NCBI GenBank assembly: GCA_030248215.1
Contig: JASANG010003802.1
Coordinates: 1-64,000, forward strand
Origin: Enoplolaimus lenunculus
Taxonomy: Eukaryota > Nematoda > Enoplea > Enoplida > Thoracostomopsidae
DNA length: 64,000 bases
Reading direction: 5' to 3'
The notes below the pieces were generated by a model, which was given only the letters and a program-made list of their open reading frames with translations, did no database searches and was not told the DNA's origin. A program made the position numbers and the translations under genes. Positions 23,963 through 35,089 of the stretch are shown piece after piece (the first letter of the stretch is position 1; each line of letters opens with the position of its first letter).

Positions 23963-26032
23963 TTATGTCTATGAAATGTATTTTGTAGACCATTTCTTAT
24001 CTGTTTATTGTAGTTTTCTGCACTAAATATTATTGCAGTTGGTTTTTGTTTGGCTTATATATATGGGTTCATGTGCGAATATTTAACATGCGATGTGAGC
24101 ACTGAGTTTGTAAGGTTTATTTTTACCTAGGAACAATTTAGAAACTAAATTTCATGAATATGCCATGCATATTTAAATCGTAGATGTAGACGTCACCACG
24201 TGTTGTGAAGAAACGTTGTAATTTTTGATAAGGGGTGTTGTTCATGTAATGCTTGAATACTTACGCGAGTACAGTCGGAGGTCAGAACATCGGTTCTGGA
24301 GGTCAGTAAGTAAGCTAGGTAATACATAAGGATCGTGTTAAATTTGCTAATTTTAACAATCTGCAATGTGTCAAAATACTATGCTAAGCCCATGTATATA
24401 TCAGGGGCGGACCGTTTTCCCTAGGAGCTCTATGAAGTAAGTTGTTATAGAAATATGAATAGCTTCATAGAAATATGAATAGCTTCACTACCCGTAAAAG
24501 TACTACCAAAACGTTCGACAAACATTTTACTTAAACCGGAGGCAGACCTGCAGTGTTGCACATATTGTTTGTATATTAATATCGGCGGTGCTCCTTTGAT
24601 AATTATATTGTTTAGTGCACGTTTGATAATATATTGAACGCGTGATGTATGTTGAGCGTTTATAATCCATGCCGGTAGCCTCCTTACGTTGTGAACCGAC
24701 CTATAAAGTGCCTCAAGACTGCTTATCGGAGTGCAAACCACACTTTTTAAAAATTGCATATGGAGGGGTTCTGCCGTTTCCAGCCATTCATGAGTCTCGA
24801 ATTATGTTTATTGGCATCGATCCCAAACCTCCGGCAGATACTTTACCAAAGCCGGAAGTCGATTTTCGGCTGTAGCCAGACCTTCGGTGGTTCCCTAATG
24901 AACGCCTTAATAGGGAGCAACAAATTTCGGTTGTACTTATTTTTAAGGTATTCTGACAACTCGTTAAATTGTACCAAAATAAATCAAAACTCACCGAACA
25001 ATACATTGTCGGAAAAGTATGGAAAATTTTAGAACCAAAATTGCCGGAATCTTCAGCAAAAATAATGCCGGTGTCACGGGCAGATTTTTCTCCCGGGCCT
25101 ATTTTTCTCCGCGGAATTTTTAATATATACAAATATTACACAAATTTACAAAATGAATACAAAAAATTACTAAAATAGCATCTAGTGTGTACATTTCTTT
25201 CTGCTATTAATTTAGTATATGACCTCGAAAGTTATAAACTGTGGAGACTCTTTGTTCTCCCTTCATATTCCGGGAAATTCACTTATAATGCCTGATTCAA
25301 AACATTCGTACAAATGTCCGCGCATAAGTTGCTGGTCATAGATCCTGTGACTTGGACACGTACCCATAGCTAGGTCCACCATATACGCTATTGCAAAGAT
25401 TCTAAATTCATTTTAGCTTAAGTATGATTTTTTAAAATATATCTTTAAAAAGACACTGCGTATAGAAAATTGACTGAGTACTTCAGTTGATATGTATATA
25501 TACCATCGTCCACTCAAAAAAATTAAAATTCTGTCTAGGCGGATAGTTCTGGAGATAAAAATCTGCCAGAGCATTTGAAGGAAAAATCTGCCCCTGACGC
25601 CAGGTTCAATCTTCAAGTGGAGCCAGACTTTTAGTTCTACACTTTTGATTACCGACTCTTTGGTACTACACTGTAATTTTAAGAAAGTTCGCTGGTATTC
25701 GTAGATTACTGTAGCCAGGGTGCAACTGGCATTATAGAATACCGGAGCGGAAAACAAAAAAACTTGTGTTTACAGAAAAATATATTTTTAAAACTTAATG
25801 GGAAAATAATTTTTGAAATAAATCAAGAAGACACGATTAAAACATTTGTCCCAACTGGGGCGTTTTATGTACTTACGAGACATCTGGTTCTCCCTCTGTG
25901 CACGTGTATGACGAAGAAAACAATGGTCACAAAAACGCAAGTCTGGTCGGCTAAAAATATATACGTTGTCGAAATATATAACCTGCAGCACTGCCAAAAA
26001 TTAGAACGGAGCTCTCTAATACCGTCAACCCG

Positions 26033-26286
26033 TTGACGTGCGGTGCCGTCCGTCACCCGTTCGGTGCTGTCCGTCACCCGTACGGTGCCGTTTGTCACCC
26101 GTACGGCGCCGTCCGTTATCGTGCAGTATCGTACGCAAATAACTCACGTACGATAACGTGTGGTGACGGACGGCACGTACGGGTGACGGACGGCGCTGTA
26201 CGGGTGATGGACGGTGCCGTAGCGGTGACGGACTGCGCAGTACGGGTGACGCACGGTAACGGACGGAGCCGTACGAGTGACGTACA
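26033..26286. repeat. Inverted (palindromic) minisatellite of ACGGTGCCGTCCGTCACCCGT type
   Basis: The left half repeats a unit of about 20 bp containing CCGTCCGTCACCCGTACGG. After a switch point near 26130-26155 the right half repeats the reverse complement, with GTGACGGACGG and GTACGGGTGACGGA. Both halves are about 110-120 bp, so one strand can form a long imperfect hairpin. It is GC-rich in an AT-rich setting. The open frames across it on both strands are repeat artefacts. Confidence 0.85.
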
Positions 26287-26844
26287 ACCCTTATGAGAAT
26301 TCGCTCGAAACCTTTAAAATTTTTGCAATTCAAACAAATTTTAACTCTGAGCTAAAAGATTCTAAAATACAAAAGTTTGATCTTTACAAATTAACAAGTT
26401 TATAGCCCATGGTTTCAAAGTCGTTCCATTTGTCCTAAATAAAATTGCCAAAATTTGGGCAAAAGGGGTCAGTAATCAAATGTCCAACTAAAGAATTTTT
26501 TAACTAAAGCTGCGAAATGGTATTTTCAGTGCAGATTTTATACCCGAACAAAACCACCATGCAATTTCCTATTCGCCAATTCTGACACTTTATTCAAGGA
26601 ATAGCAAAACTATTTTTGCCCACCAGAATACAAGCTTTACAGTGGCTCAAACGAATAAACATGAATTTAAAGATAGAAAAATTAATTCAAAGATTGTCAA
26701 TTTTGAATGTCTAGAAATTACCACGGATGCGGTAAATGATAGACATTAATTTCAGCTTTTAAAAAATAAAACATTTTATATGTCGCTTCACGCGAACAAA
26801 AATTTAAATGAGGATATACTTTCCTGATAGTAAATCCTGAATGA

Positions 26845-27065
26845 TTCTGTAGCGTCCCGAATAAGAGGGGTCCCCATTTTGAGTCCCAATTAATAGGAGT
26901 CTGTATTGTATTGACCCGAATAAGAGGGGGTCCCCATTTTGCGTCCGAATCAATAGGAGTCCGTATCCCTAATACGAGTCCGTAAGCGGATAGAGTCCCT
27001 AAACCCAGATTAGAGTTCATAAATGTCAATTAACCCTAATTGTAGCGCATAAAAATGACTCCAGG
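26845..27065. repeat. Dispersed repeat, inverted relative to the copy at 6.06-6.25 kb
   Basis: Contains AATAAGAGGGGTCCCCATTT twice (about 26860 and 26920), then AATAGGAGTCCGTA, CCGTAAGCGGATAGAGTCC and GCATAAAAATGACTCCAGGA. The reverse complement of the same order is found at about 6060-6245. Related ends with CATTCGGGTCACTACAGTA-like sequence are at about 30.5 and 62.7 kb. Confidence 0.7.
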
Positions 27066-28621
27066 ACCAAATAACTTGTGTTCGAAACTTTAAGGCGCTC
27101 TTAAATTTTGAAAGTACATTCCTAAGTATACACACATAACACATTGTGTTATATTATACACAAACTGTGTGCTATAGCACACAATATGTTTCTAGTTTAG
27201 CACCTTGCAGAAATGTGTAATATTTCACACATTTTTGTGTATAATTTTGCAGAAAATGTCTTCCTACATTTTTTAGCAAGTAAGTTACCCTATACACAGA
27301 CACTATTGTGTAAAATACTACACAATTATTTTTAATACATATTTTCATAAACGACCAAACAAAATTTTCTTGTCATAAGCCGTTTTCGGCATAACTACTA
27401 TCTGCCACTCATAACATACATCAGTAGTTTGATTTACTTATAGAAAAGAAAAGTAAAAACAAAATAAAGGCATAAATGTAAATCAAACAAAAATTCGTCG
27501 TTAACGTTTACCTGCAAATTATTTCATATATTTATATCTAATTCAAGCAAAACTTAGACGATTCTAATGCATATTAGTGATGTAACTTTCATGTAGTTAA
27601 CTGCAATAACATTTTCCTATTTGCGCAAATGAGTGACTTAACGTTATAGAAACCAGGCTGCAGATCTAGGCGAGCGGACGGAAAAGTATATTTCACCGGA
27701 TTCAATTTTAATAGGGTCAAGATTAAAAATTTTGCACTCGAGCTACCAAAGTTAAAATTGTGACAAGGTCTAACGGATTTCACGAAACATCATGTTGCGA
27801 GAAAACGGGCTATGTGACATTTTAATCAGAAATGTATGTTTGTGCACTCGAATTTGGTATGTTACTCAAACGAAACTAAATATCCGGAGACAGTGCAAAC
27901 ACGTTTAAATGGCACAAATAATTGCACATAAAACTAATAAAAGAGATCTTCACCGAGATACGATAGCGATATAATGCACCATCTAGTTTATACTGCGCAC
28001 GCCACTAAAAATATCCATGTTTTTCATGTTTTTATTGGAAAGTAGCAATAAAATTTCAGTTATTCCTATAGTACTATATAATTATGTTGCTTTTTGCACT
28101 TCACCGCCTTGGCTACGGGTCGCGAGCATGTGCCAAAAAAGACAGAATTGCATCAGAGTGTTTTTCTCTTGCCAAAATTTGAATTTTTTTGCCAAAATTC
28201 AGATTTTCCTGCTAAAATTATAACTGCAAGCCCCCACCAACATTTGAATTTCCCGTCAAAATTTCAATTTCCGGCCAAAATTATAATTTTTTCAACAATA
28301 TTTAGAAAAATTATGAAAACTTTTAGACCCTACAGTTTCTAAACATTTACCGTACAATTTTCACCGTATTTTAAAAAGGTGACTAAACATTGACCGTATA
28401 TTTTAACCGTATTTTAAAAAAGTGATGTTTTTACGCACTATTTTTGCCATTTCTCTTTATTTTAATGGACATTTTTATACCTAGCTAAAATTTTAGATAT
28501 CATTTTTAGAGTGTGTTCGTAAATTAGCTAAGTTTCAAAATGGTCGCACATTTTTTGGCATTTGAGTGCGCAGTATATCGTGGATGGCCGTTAAAGTACA
28601 GTAAAATATAGACTGAAATGG

Positions 28622-28903
28622 TTATTCTGAGTCATTTTCTGAATCTAAACCAGCTGTTATGCCGTCACTGTTCTCATTTCTTAAACAATTAGCATTCATA
28701 ACACTAGCGATGAAATCCTTTAATGGAGGCGTCATACCGATTCCGAACTTTGCATCAACTTCTATAACGTGTTCTAAGAATCGATAAAACGACAACAAAG
28801 GCGTCGGGAATTGTAGCCAAAACGTGTGAAATGAGCAATAAAGCAAAAACAACGCCCTTGGAAGAGAACCATGCGATTCCAACAATGTGCCACCGACTGC
28901 AAC
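28622..28903 (-). CDS. Possible terminal coding exon of an unrecognised gene
   Basis: On the minus strand an acceptor-like TTGCAG lies just before 28903, then an open frame runs to a stop at 28622-28624. The translation includes TLLESHGSLPRALFLLYCSF, PTPLLSFYRFLEHVIEVDAK, MTPPLKDFIASVMN and an acidic end, SDGITAGLDSENDSE. The composition looks protein-like and differs from the repeat translations around it, but I do not recognise a family. No upstream exon could be joined with confidence; the 106-codon frame at 32188-32508 (minus) was considered but its junction phase does not fit. It may be a real 3' exon, a retained fragment or chance. Confidence 0.3.
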   Translation of the reverse strand, partial: VAVGGTLLESHGSLPRALFLLYCSFHTFWLQFPTPLLSFYRFLEHVIEVDAKFGIGMTPPLKDFIASVMNANCLRNENSDGITAGLDSENDSE

Positions 28904-31900
28904 GTATTATCTAGCATCACGATCTTCGTTAATGTGAATGACTATTACGAGCCGAATCAACTAAACACGTATCCGCATGTTAATACAGTAGTAATTTATC
29001 GTGAATAAGCGTTTAAGTGAAGCAGCTTACTAAAATGAACTTTTAAATTGCGGTTGAACTCGGAACTCATTCACTCCATTTTTAATGTTTTAACCCAGAC
29101 AAACTGTCTGAAAGTGTTAACTAAGAGCAGTCAATTTGACATCCATTCATGAGAATTATCATACTCAAATTAGTGCTAATATTTACCTTGAATTTAACAA
29201 CAAGCTGTTGTAACAGAAAATCCTTGGCTTTAAAAGATCCACGTCCAGGTAATATAAGTGGTAAAGCAACCAAAGCGGTTAGAGATTTCTCTTCTGAAAA
29301 AACACCAGTACTTCACTTTTGCGAAAAGTATCAGGGTGTAACCGGATATCCGTTTCCGATAGAAATCGGTGTTCTTTTCCGTTTCCGATATATAAATACC
29401 GGGAATGCTGTTGTTTTTGTGCTCAAAAGTAGTTATGACTTGAAGACTATGAAGTTGTTTTTGTGCTCAAAAGTAGTTAAATGTGATATTTCCTATGCAT
29501 AAGTCCACCTGAGGTTCGATGCCACGAATGACAGCACATTTAAAACGGACCGACACTAGGTCCAGTTCGGTTAAAACTACTATTTGAACCTGCTTACAAT
29601 CATGATCTAAGTTTCACGACACCAACACAACAGTAGTTAAATGTATGTACATTAAATTTTACAGCATGTGTAAACAGCCGCGCAACTAGCTATGTAATAT
29701 TGTATAATAACGTTAAAACATATACAGAATAAATGTATAGGTGTCATTGTGTTGCAATCTTAGTGAAATACATATTCAAGATAAAAATATGCTTAAGGAG
29801 CAATGAATCATTCACTCAAATAGTTACACCTTTATAAAACGTACCGCCTATAGATTTTATGGTTTGAAGGTAACTGAATTTTCTTTCAGTTCCCAAAATT
29901 CCACTTTACTAGCAGAGCTTTCGGTTCTGTAATAAGCAATGTGGGGCGCGGCACTTACGGAGCTTACCTTTCACAGGAAATGGCAGGTTTAATATACAAT
30001 TGAAGCACGAAGATCCAGATTTTGAAAATTTTCGCCTCGACTTATCGTGCGCTTACATAAATTCGTTCGTAATTTTAATCGAATAAACGCAGCACACATA
30101 GGCCGGAAACGGACGTTTACGGAATAATTCTGTCAGCTCCATGTACTGGACGCGTCGAAATGAGTGATTTACTTTAAACACCGGCATAAAGATATGTGCA
30201 TGTAAACTGTTATTATAAGCCATTACACAAACCTTTTCATAATGAATTTTAGACACACAGTTGCTGAAGTTTCAGACATATTGTGTAAATTTCCACACAA
30301 TGTGTGTTAAAAAAATTGTACACAGTATGTTTCTGAAAATTAATACACAATCAGGTTTGTGTGTAACCTTGTATTATCGCTCAAGCTATTGACTCGACAC
30401 AAGACAAATAAACGTTTAATTAAACGGATAATTTCAGTACCGGATATACATCAGCATCGATGGGCGGCGGAGCGTGGGTTAAAATAAATAACAGTCCGTA
30501 ACCGAATAACAAGGGGGTATCCTTTGGAGAGGCCAAATAAATATCAGTCCCCCTCTCATTCGGGTCACTACAGTATGCTAAATTAGCAAATTAGCTTCTA
30601 GAAACTATCCAACAGGGTACAACCGGAGGTCTGCCTCCGGGTCCTGGAGAAAATCGGTCTCCGGGTCCGGTATAGCATTTTTGCCGGAGGTTCCTGCAAT
30701 TTCGGTAGTAAAATTTTGTATAATTTTGCAAAATTTATCAGTTTAGCGCGTTTCGCTAAATTTCGCAGAAAATTAGCGAAAAACCAAACAACTGAGCAGC
30801 ATATTGCCAAAACATGAATGTCAAAATCCTGAATATATACGGCTTAAAATTTTAAACCGCCAACGCGAAGTTAACACCCTATGATAAAATCCGTTCAGCG
30901 GTTCCTGAGATTCTCGTCGGACAGAAATACGGAGAAACGTATATAAATTATGAAGTATGACATAAATTGAAAATTTTGACAACGCACGCTCAGACAATTT
31001 TACAAACATAAGTTAGAATATGCTAATTTTATGACAGAAAAATTTTCAAAGCTGAAAATACCGAAGAAATAACACCGGATTTACCGGAACTGGATAGTGG
31101 AAAATAAAAGATTGCGCTACCGGAACCGAAACTCCGGTTGCACTCTAGCTAGAGCGCAGTACATATATGTGCCACTTATTAACCTTAAGTGTCGAAACCG
31201 CGCTTAACTCAAGCTTTCAAAATGACAAGTTAGAAATTAAATCGTCCACGTGTATATTTTTATTAGAATACGAATAATTTCATCATACCGAACCTGCTCG
31301 AACTTTCTGTAAAAACTGTATCGGTACCGAAGGTCGTTTTTAGCCACAGCCAGTCCTCGTAGCATTCTTACTCTACTTAACTAAGTTGATGTCAACTGAC
31401 CTCGTTTGCAATACAAAACCAGTTCAAGTAAGATATCGCTCTTATATACAACACAAACCTTTTTACTAATTAAAAGAAGGCTATTAATAAAATACGACAG
31501 ATGGTTAATTCCTGAGATCACTTCCGAGACTCTGCTGTACACCATAGAACTGAACGATAGCATAAATACACAATTCACAACACATACTCATATTATAAAC
31601 TGTACCATGCTTTATGGTATATATTAGTAAGAGTATATATATCAGCGACAGAGGGCCATCGGAATTCTGATTGGAATCCAATTCCGATAGCAGATAATGC
31701 TGAAAACTTAAAGTTCCGATCCCTGCATAAATTTCCTGTTCCGATTATGGTATAATTCAGTTCCGTTTTGTAAGTATACCCTAACCAGCGAGTTTTCTAG
31801 AAACACAATGAATTTATTACTGAAATCCAATTCTAGCACAGAACCTGGAGAATATATACTCTCAATCTTTCGATCCATTTACCTGAAATATCACGTGCCA

Positions 31901-34811
31901 CTGATGTTATACGTCAAGATTCTGCAACACACAAGGGTATACCGTTTGCAATTTTTGGGTTTAAGTAACCGGATCGTACGAGTATCGAAAAGGAATTGAG
32001 ATCAGAATAACGGACTGAACACAAATATTTAAATACAAAATCTTAAAACATCTATTACTTTTCTACCTAAAAGCAATTCTTCGTGGTTAGAACTAATTTT
32101 CAGTGTGCATGACCACAAGCCACTAAAAGTTATTAATGAATTTTCCAGAAAAGAAATTAGCAAAATAAAAATACAACAAACCGACAATTAAGGAGCAGCA
32201 AATTCAGATATATAAAATACATCATTAAATGCGATAATTAAACAGTTGCTCAGAATGAAAAATGCACGACGAGCATACGATATTACGCTGATAATTACAC
32301 CAATGTATACTCCAAAATTATGCAATATATGAGTATTTGCAAACTGAAGGTAACACACTGTGATTTTTATCAATTTTCCAACCAAAACCGATATACAGGC
32401 TGAACTAAATTCTGGATTAAAGTGATTGGTAGTGAAATATTTCAGACACCATTGCACAAACGATTGTTTTACTTGGTTCTGGCGAACTTTACTTTCCAAA
32501 ACATGCAATAGATCTCTCGGAAACAGAGTTTAATGGTAAAACGTTAATATCCTACATTTACAGTATACCTGCAACGGTGCTAATTTCAAGTGTAGAGACC
32601 GGCTACATGGTTATCAAGCACAAGCACATTAAAAATGCAATAAAATTTCCGTAACGCGTTGAAATATGTGCTATTTTATTCCATTATGCAATGCAACACA
32701 CCCGCAGCATTTACGTACAAATTAGCAAACAAACGTACAAATTAGCAAACAAACGTGCAGATACGTTAAGACATAATGCATGCACTATATATAAATTGGA
32801 AACACGTGCATAAAACCCAAGTAGGAAAGCAAATACGAACACTAAATTACATCCTTTAGAATCTAGCATAAAAATAGAATGTTTCGGGTTGTTAAAACTG
32901 ATTTTATCCCTCACTTTTGTTATTAATCGAAGTATTAAGTTGTTTGCATGTGTCCATAAATGATGACTCAATCTTCACGCAGGGTGCGACCGGAATTAGA
33001 ATCTACCACAACCGGAATTTAAAAAAATTACAAAATACATGCCACAAACAGGGATTTGCAATCTCGGTCTCGACAAGTCTCGATTTTTTGAGTCTCGGTG
33101 TTTCAATCCGAGACCAAAGGCGAAAGACAAGTTCCCATTTTTTGTGCTCAACGTTCACAACATTTTATTATGCTAGAATGACACTTGCCATATTATTGGT
33201 AAAATAACATTGATTCAAGACAAGTGTTAACTTAATCTGAATCCACAGGGTTCATAAACATAATCTATGGAACAAAAACTGGTTTGTTCGCTTTTCCAAA
33301 GTTTCAATACGTACTGCGTGTTTCTTATCATAAATAAAACTACGCAAAACAATGAAATATACAGTGTGTATTATGGTAATTTATTGATAAACACAGTTTG
33401 CATGTTATGCTATTTCATGTTGTAGCTAACGTAACCAAATGCTGAAATGAAGCTAGTGCGACTGGTTTATGAAATATTTGACGTATATTTGCAACACACA
33501 CAAAAAACACTTTCATGGTTTACGTTTTTTAAGTCTCAGAATTGTAAGCATTTATAGCGTGTTAACAACTTTAAAAACGCAAGTAACATTATAACACTGA
33601 ATACTAAATTTAACAGCAGGGACGTTTTGCTTCTAAGCAAGAAGCACGCAAGTTACTATTGACTGAAGGCGAATGATAGCTATGTAAAATAAATAAGCCA
33701 GCTTGATTTAACTGAGCAAATTGTGTGTATAGTTTAGTAGGCAACTATATACTTTTTCTATCCAATGTAAAATTGATCATCAGTTTTCTACAGTAGTTAT
33801 CTAGTGTTTTCTTTCACGACTAAACATAAATATTCCTTAAGATGTCCTGATAACCAAAGCAAACAAAATATCTTAAAAGCTCAGTCTGTTTTATATTTGT
33901 GAGGATAAAGCATAACTGACGCTATTTCAAACTATAAATAATTTTCGCGGAAAATTCAATTTTTTGACAAACGACTCTTCGAGGCAAACACAATCGGCTT
34001 TTCGAGGTAAACGCAATCAACATTACCAAAAGTATCCAAAATCGTTGGGCGGCATACTCTTGTCCAGAGCCGCCAGTTTGTCACCAACGCATATTATTAT
34101 TGTTATTAATAATTTATATTTATTAAATAAAACAAATATAAAAATCATTCTAAAAACCGACATTAGTAAGAACACATATTATTAATCACTAAAACAGGTT
34201 GAGCAATTAGTTCAAAGCTTGGCACAATATGAGCAATATGGCATACTGCGTAAAACACAATACAACTACAATTATAAACAATGAAAGCGCATATTATATA
34301 GAATACGTTAGAAAACAAATAGCATAACACGTATTTTCAGCATGGCCTTCCAAGCTAACATTAATCTAAAATTGTGACGAAATTGAATTTCGGTTCCAGC
34401 AAAATTTCTGTCAAAATTTGATACCAGCTTTGGCAGTGAAAATTGTCGGACTTGGAATTTTACCAAGAATCAGCGTAATGTATTTATTATACATCCAGTT
34501 CAAAACCCGAATTTGCTTACATACCAAACAAAATCTCATCAGATTAATGTTCCTTTTGATTAATTATATTACAAAAAAATAATCTGACATTTTACTATTA
34601 TAGTATGTTAACATTTTCTTGGTAAAAAATAAGCTAAAAATAAGTGATGCGATTAAACAAACATACTTTTACCATATTCCCCACAATTATACAAACATGT
34701 ACGTTATAATGCTCCAACGCTCAAGTGCGTGCGCAAACCGTCCAATCATCAAACGAGTAATTTATCCATTGCCTTCCATTAACAGCACAAGGTCGACCAA
34801 ATCAAAATCAT
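28904..34811. other. Intergenic region, repeats and no recognised gene
   Basis: Holds an ATATCCGG-type MITE fragment (about 29330-29400, GTGTAACCGGATATCCG) and an ACACAAT-rich inverted repeat (about 30250-30365). It also holds the element at 30612-31148, TCTCGG-family pieces (about 33045-33130) and a GGAATTCCGATTCC-type fragment (about 31660-31770). The minus-strand frame 32188-32508 is hydrophobic and protein-like but unidentified. Confidence 0.45.
30612..31148. mobile_element. CCGGAG-type MITE containing a reversed piece of the 0.95-kb repeat
   Basis: Left end CAGGGTACAACCGGAGG and right end AACTCCGGTTGCACTCTAG form terminal inverted repeats. Inside, about 30870-30940 carries CGTTCAGCGGTTCCTGAGAT and TTCTCGTCGGACAG. 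This is the reverse complement of part of the repeat family at 23.0 and 53.4 kb. No clear target duplication was found. Confidence 0.55.
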
Positions 34812-34925
34812 GCACAGTAGATTGTCATATATACTAGCCACCGGCATTTACACAGGACAGTCTCTGGCAGCAGAGAATAAGTACGTAGCATGAATAGGGA
34901 TCGACATCGAAAACACTGAATTTAT
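34812..34925 (-). pseudogene. Decayed partial copy of the last MARCH-like exon
   Basis: This segment aligns with 35095-35210 inside the terminal exon of the neighbouring ligase gene. Shared words in order on the plus strand are ACAGTAGAT, TCATAT, CTAGCC, a CAGTC-CTGGCAGC-GAGAATA block, TACGTAG-ATGAAT and CGA-AACGCT-like sequence, in the same orientation. The copy lies about 283 bp downstream in the direction of transcription. It contains small length differences and does not keep the parent reading frame. It looks like an old local duplication of the 3' coding end; use as an alternative last exon is possible but not supported. Confidence 0.6.
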
Positions 34926-35089
34926 ATTGCTTAAAACAATTTAGAATTTCATAGTAGCATTTAAGCAATGTTTAGGAAAAAGTAAGCGATTAAACAAAAG
35001 GAACTTATCCGAGACATCCCAAACAATATTTAGGAACATATTCCGAAGCTTAAACGTGGAAAAATCACAGAACACGAAAGCATCTAATC

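Larger units (their letters stand above)
20256..28621. other. Long intergenic region without a recognised gene
   Basis: No exon structure could be supported on either strand apart from repeats listed separately. The open frames here are short, cross repeat borders and match nothing I recognise. That includes the 120-codon frame at 21394-21756, which has hydrophobic stretches but no family signature. Around 24.7-25.75 kb is a CCGGAAG-rich MITE-like patch. Around 27.13-27.33 kb ACACAAT/ATTGTGT inverted repeats of a type also seen at 30.25-30.37 kb occur. Confidence 0.5.

Noticed and set aside
26033-26286. CRISPR-like array
   Set aside because: The units are contiguous with no unique spacers, the orientation flips in the middle, and the sequence is eukaryotic.
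26025-26333. Opposing 102- and 87-codon frames rich in Arg, His, Pro and Ser
   Set aside because: They read the two strands of the inverted minisatellite and are not genes.
32188-32508. Minus-strand hydrophobic 106-codon frame as a membrane protein exon
   Set aside because: Protein-like in composition but with no recognisable family. A stop precedes it, and possible donors do not fit the phase of the 28903 acceptor. Kept only as a note.
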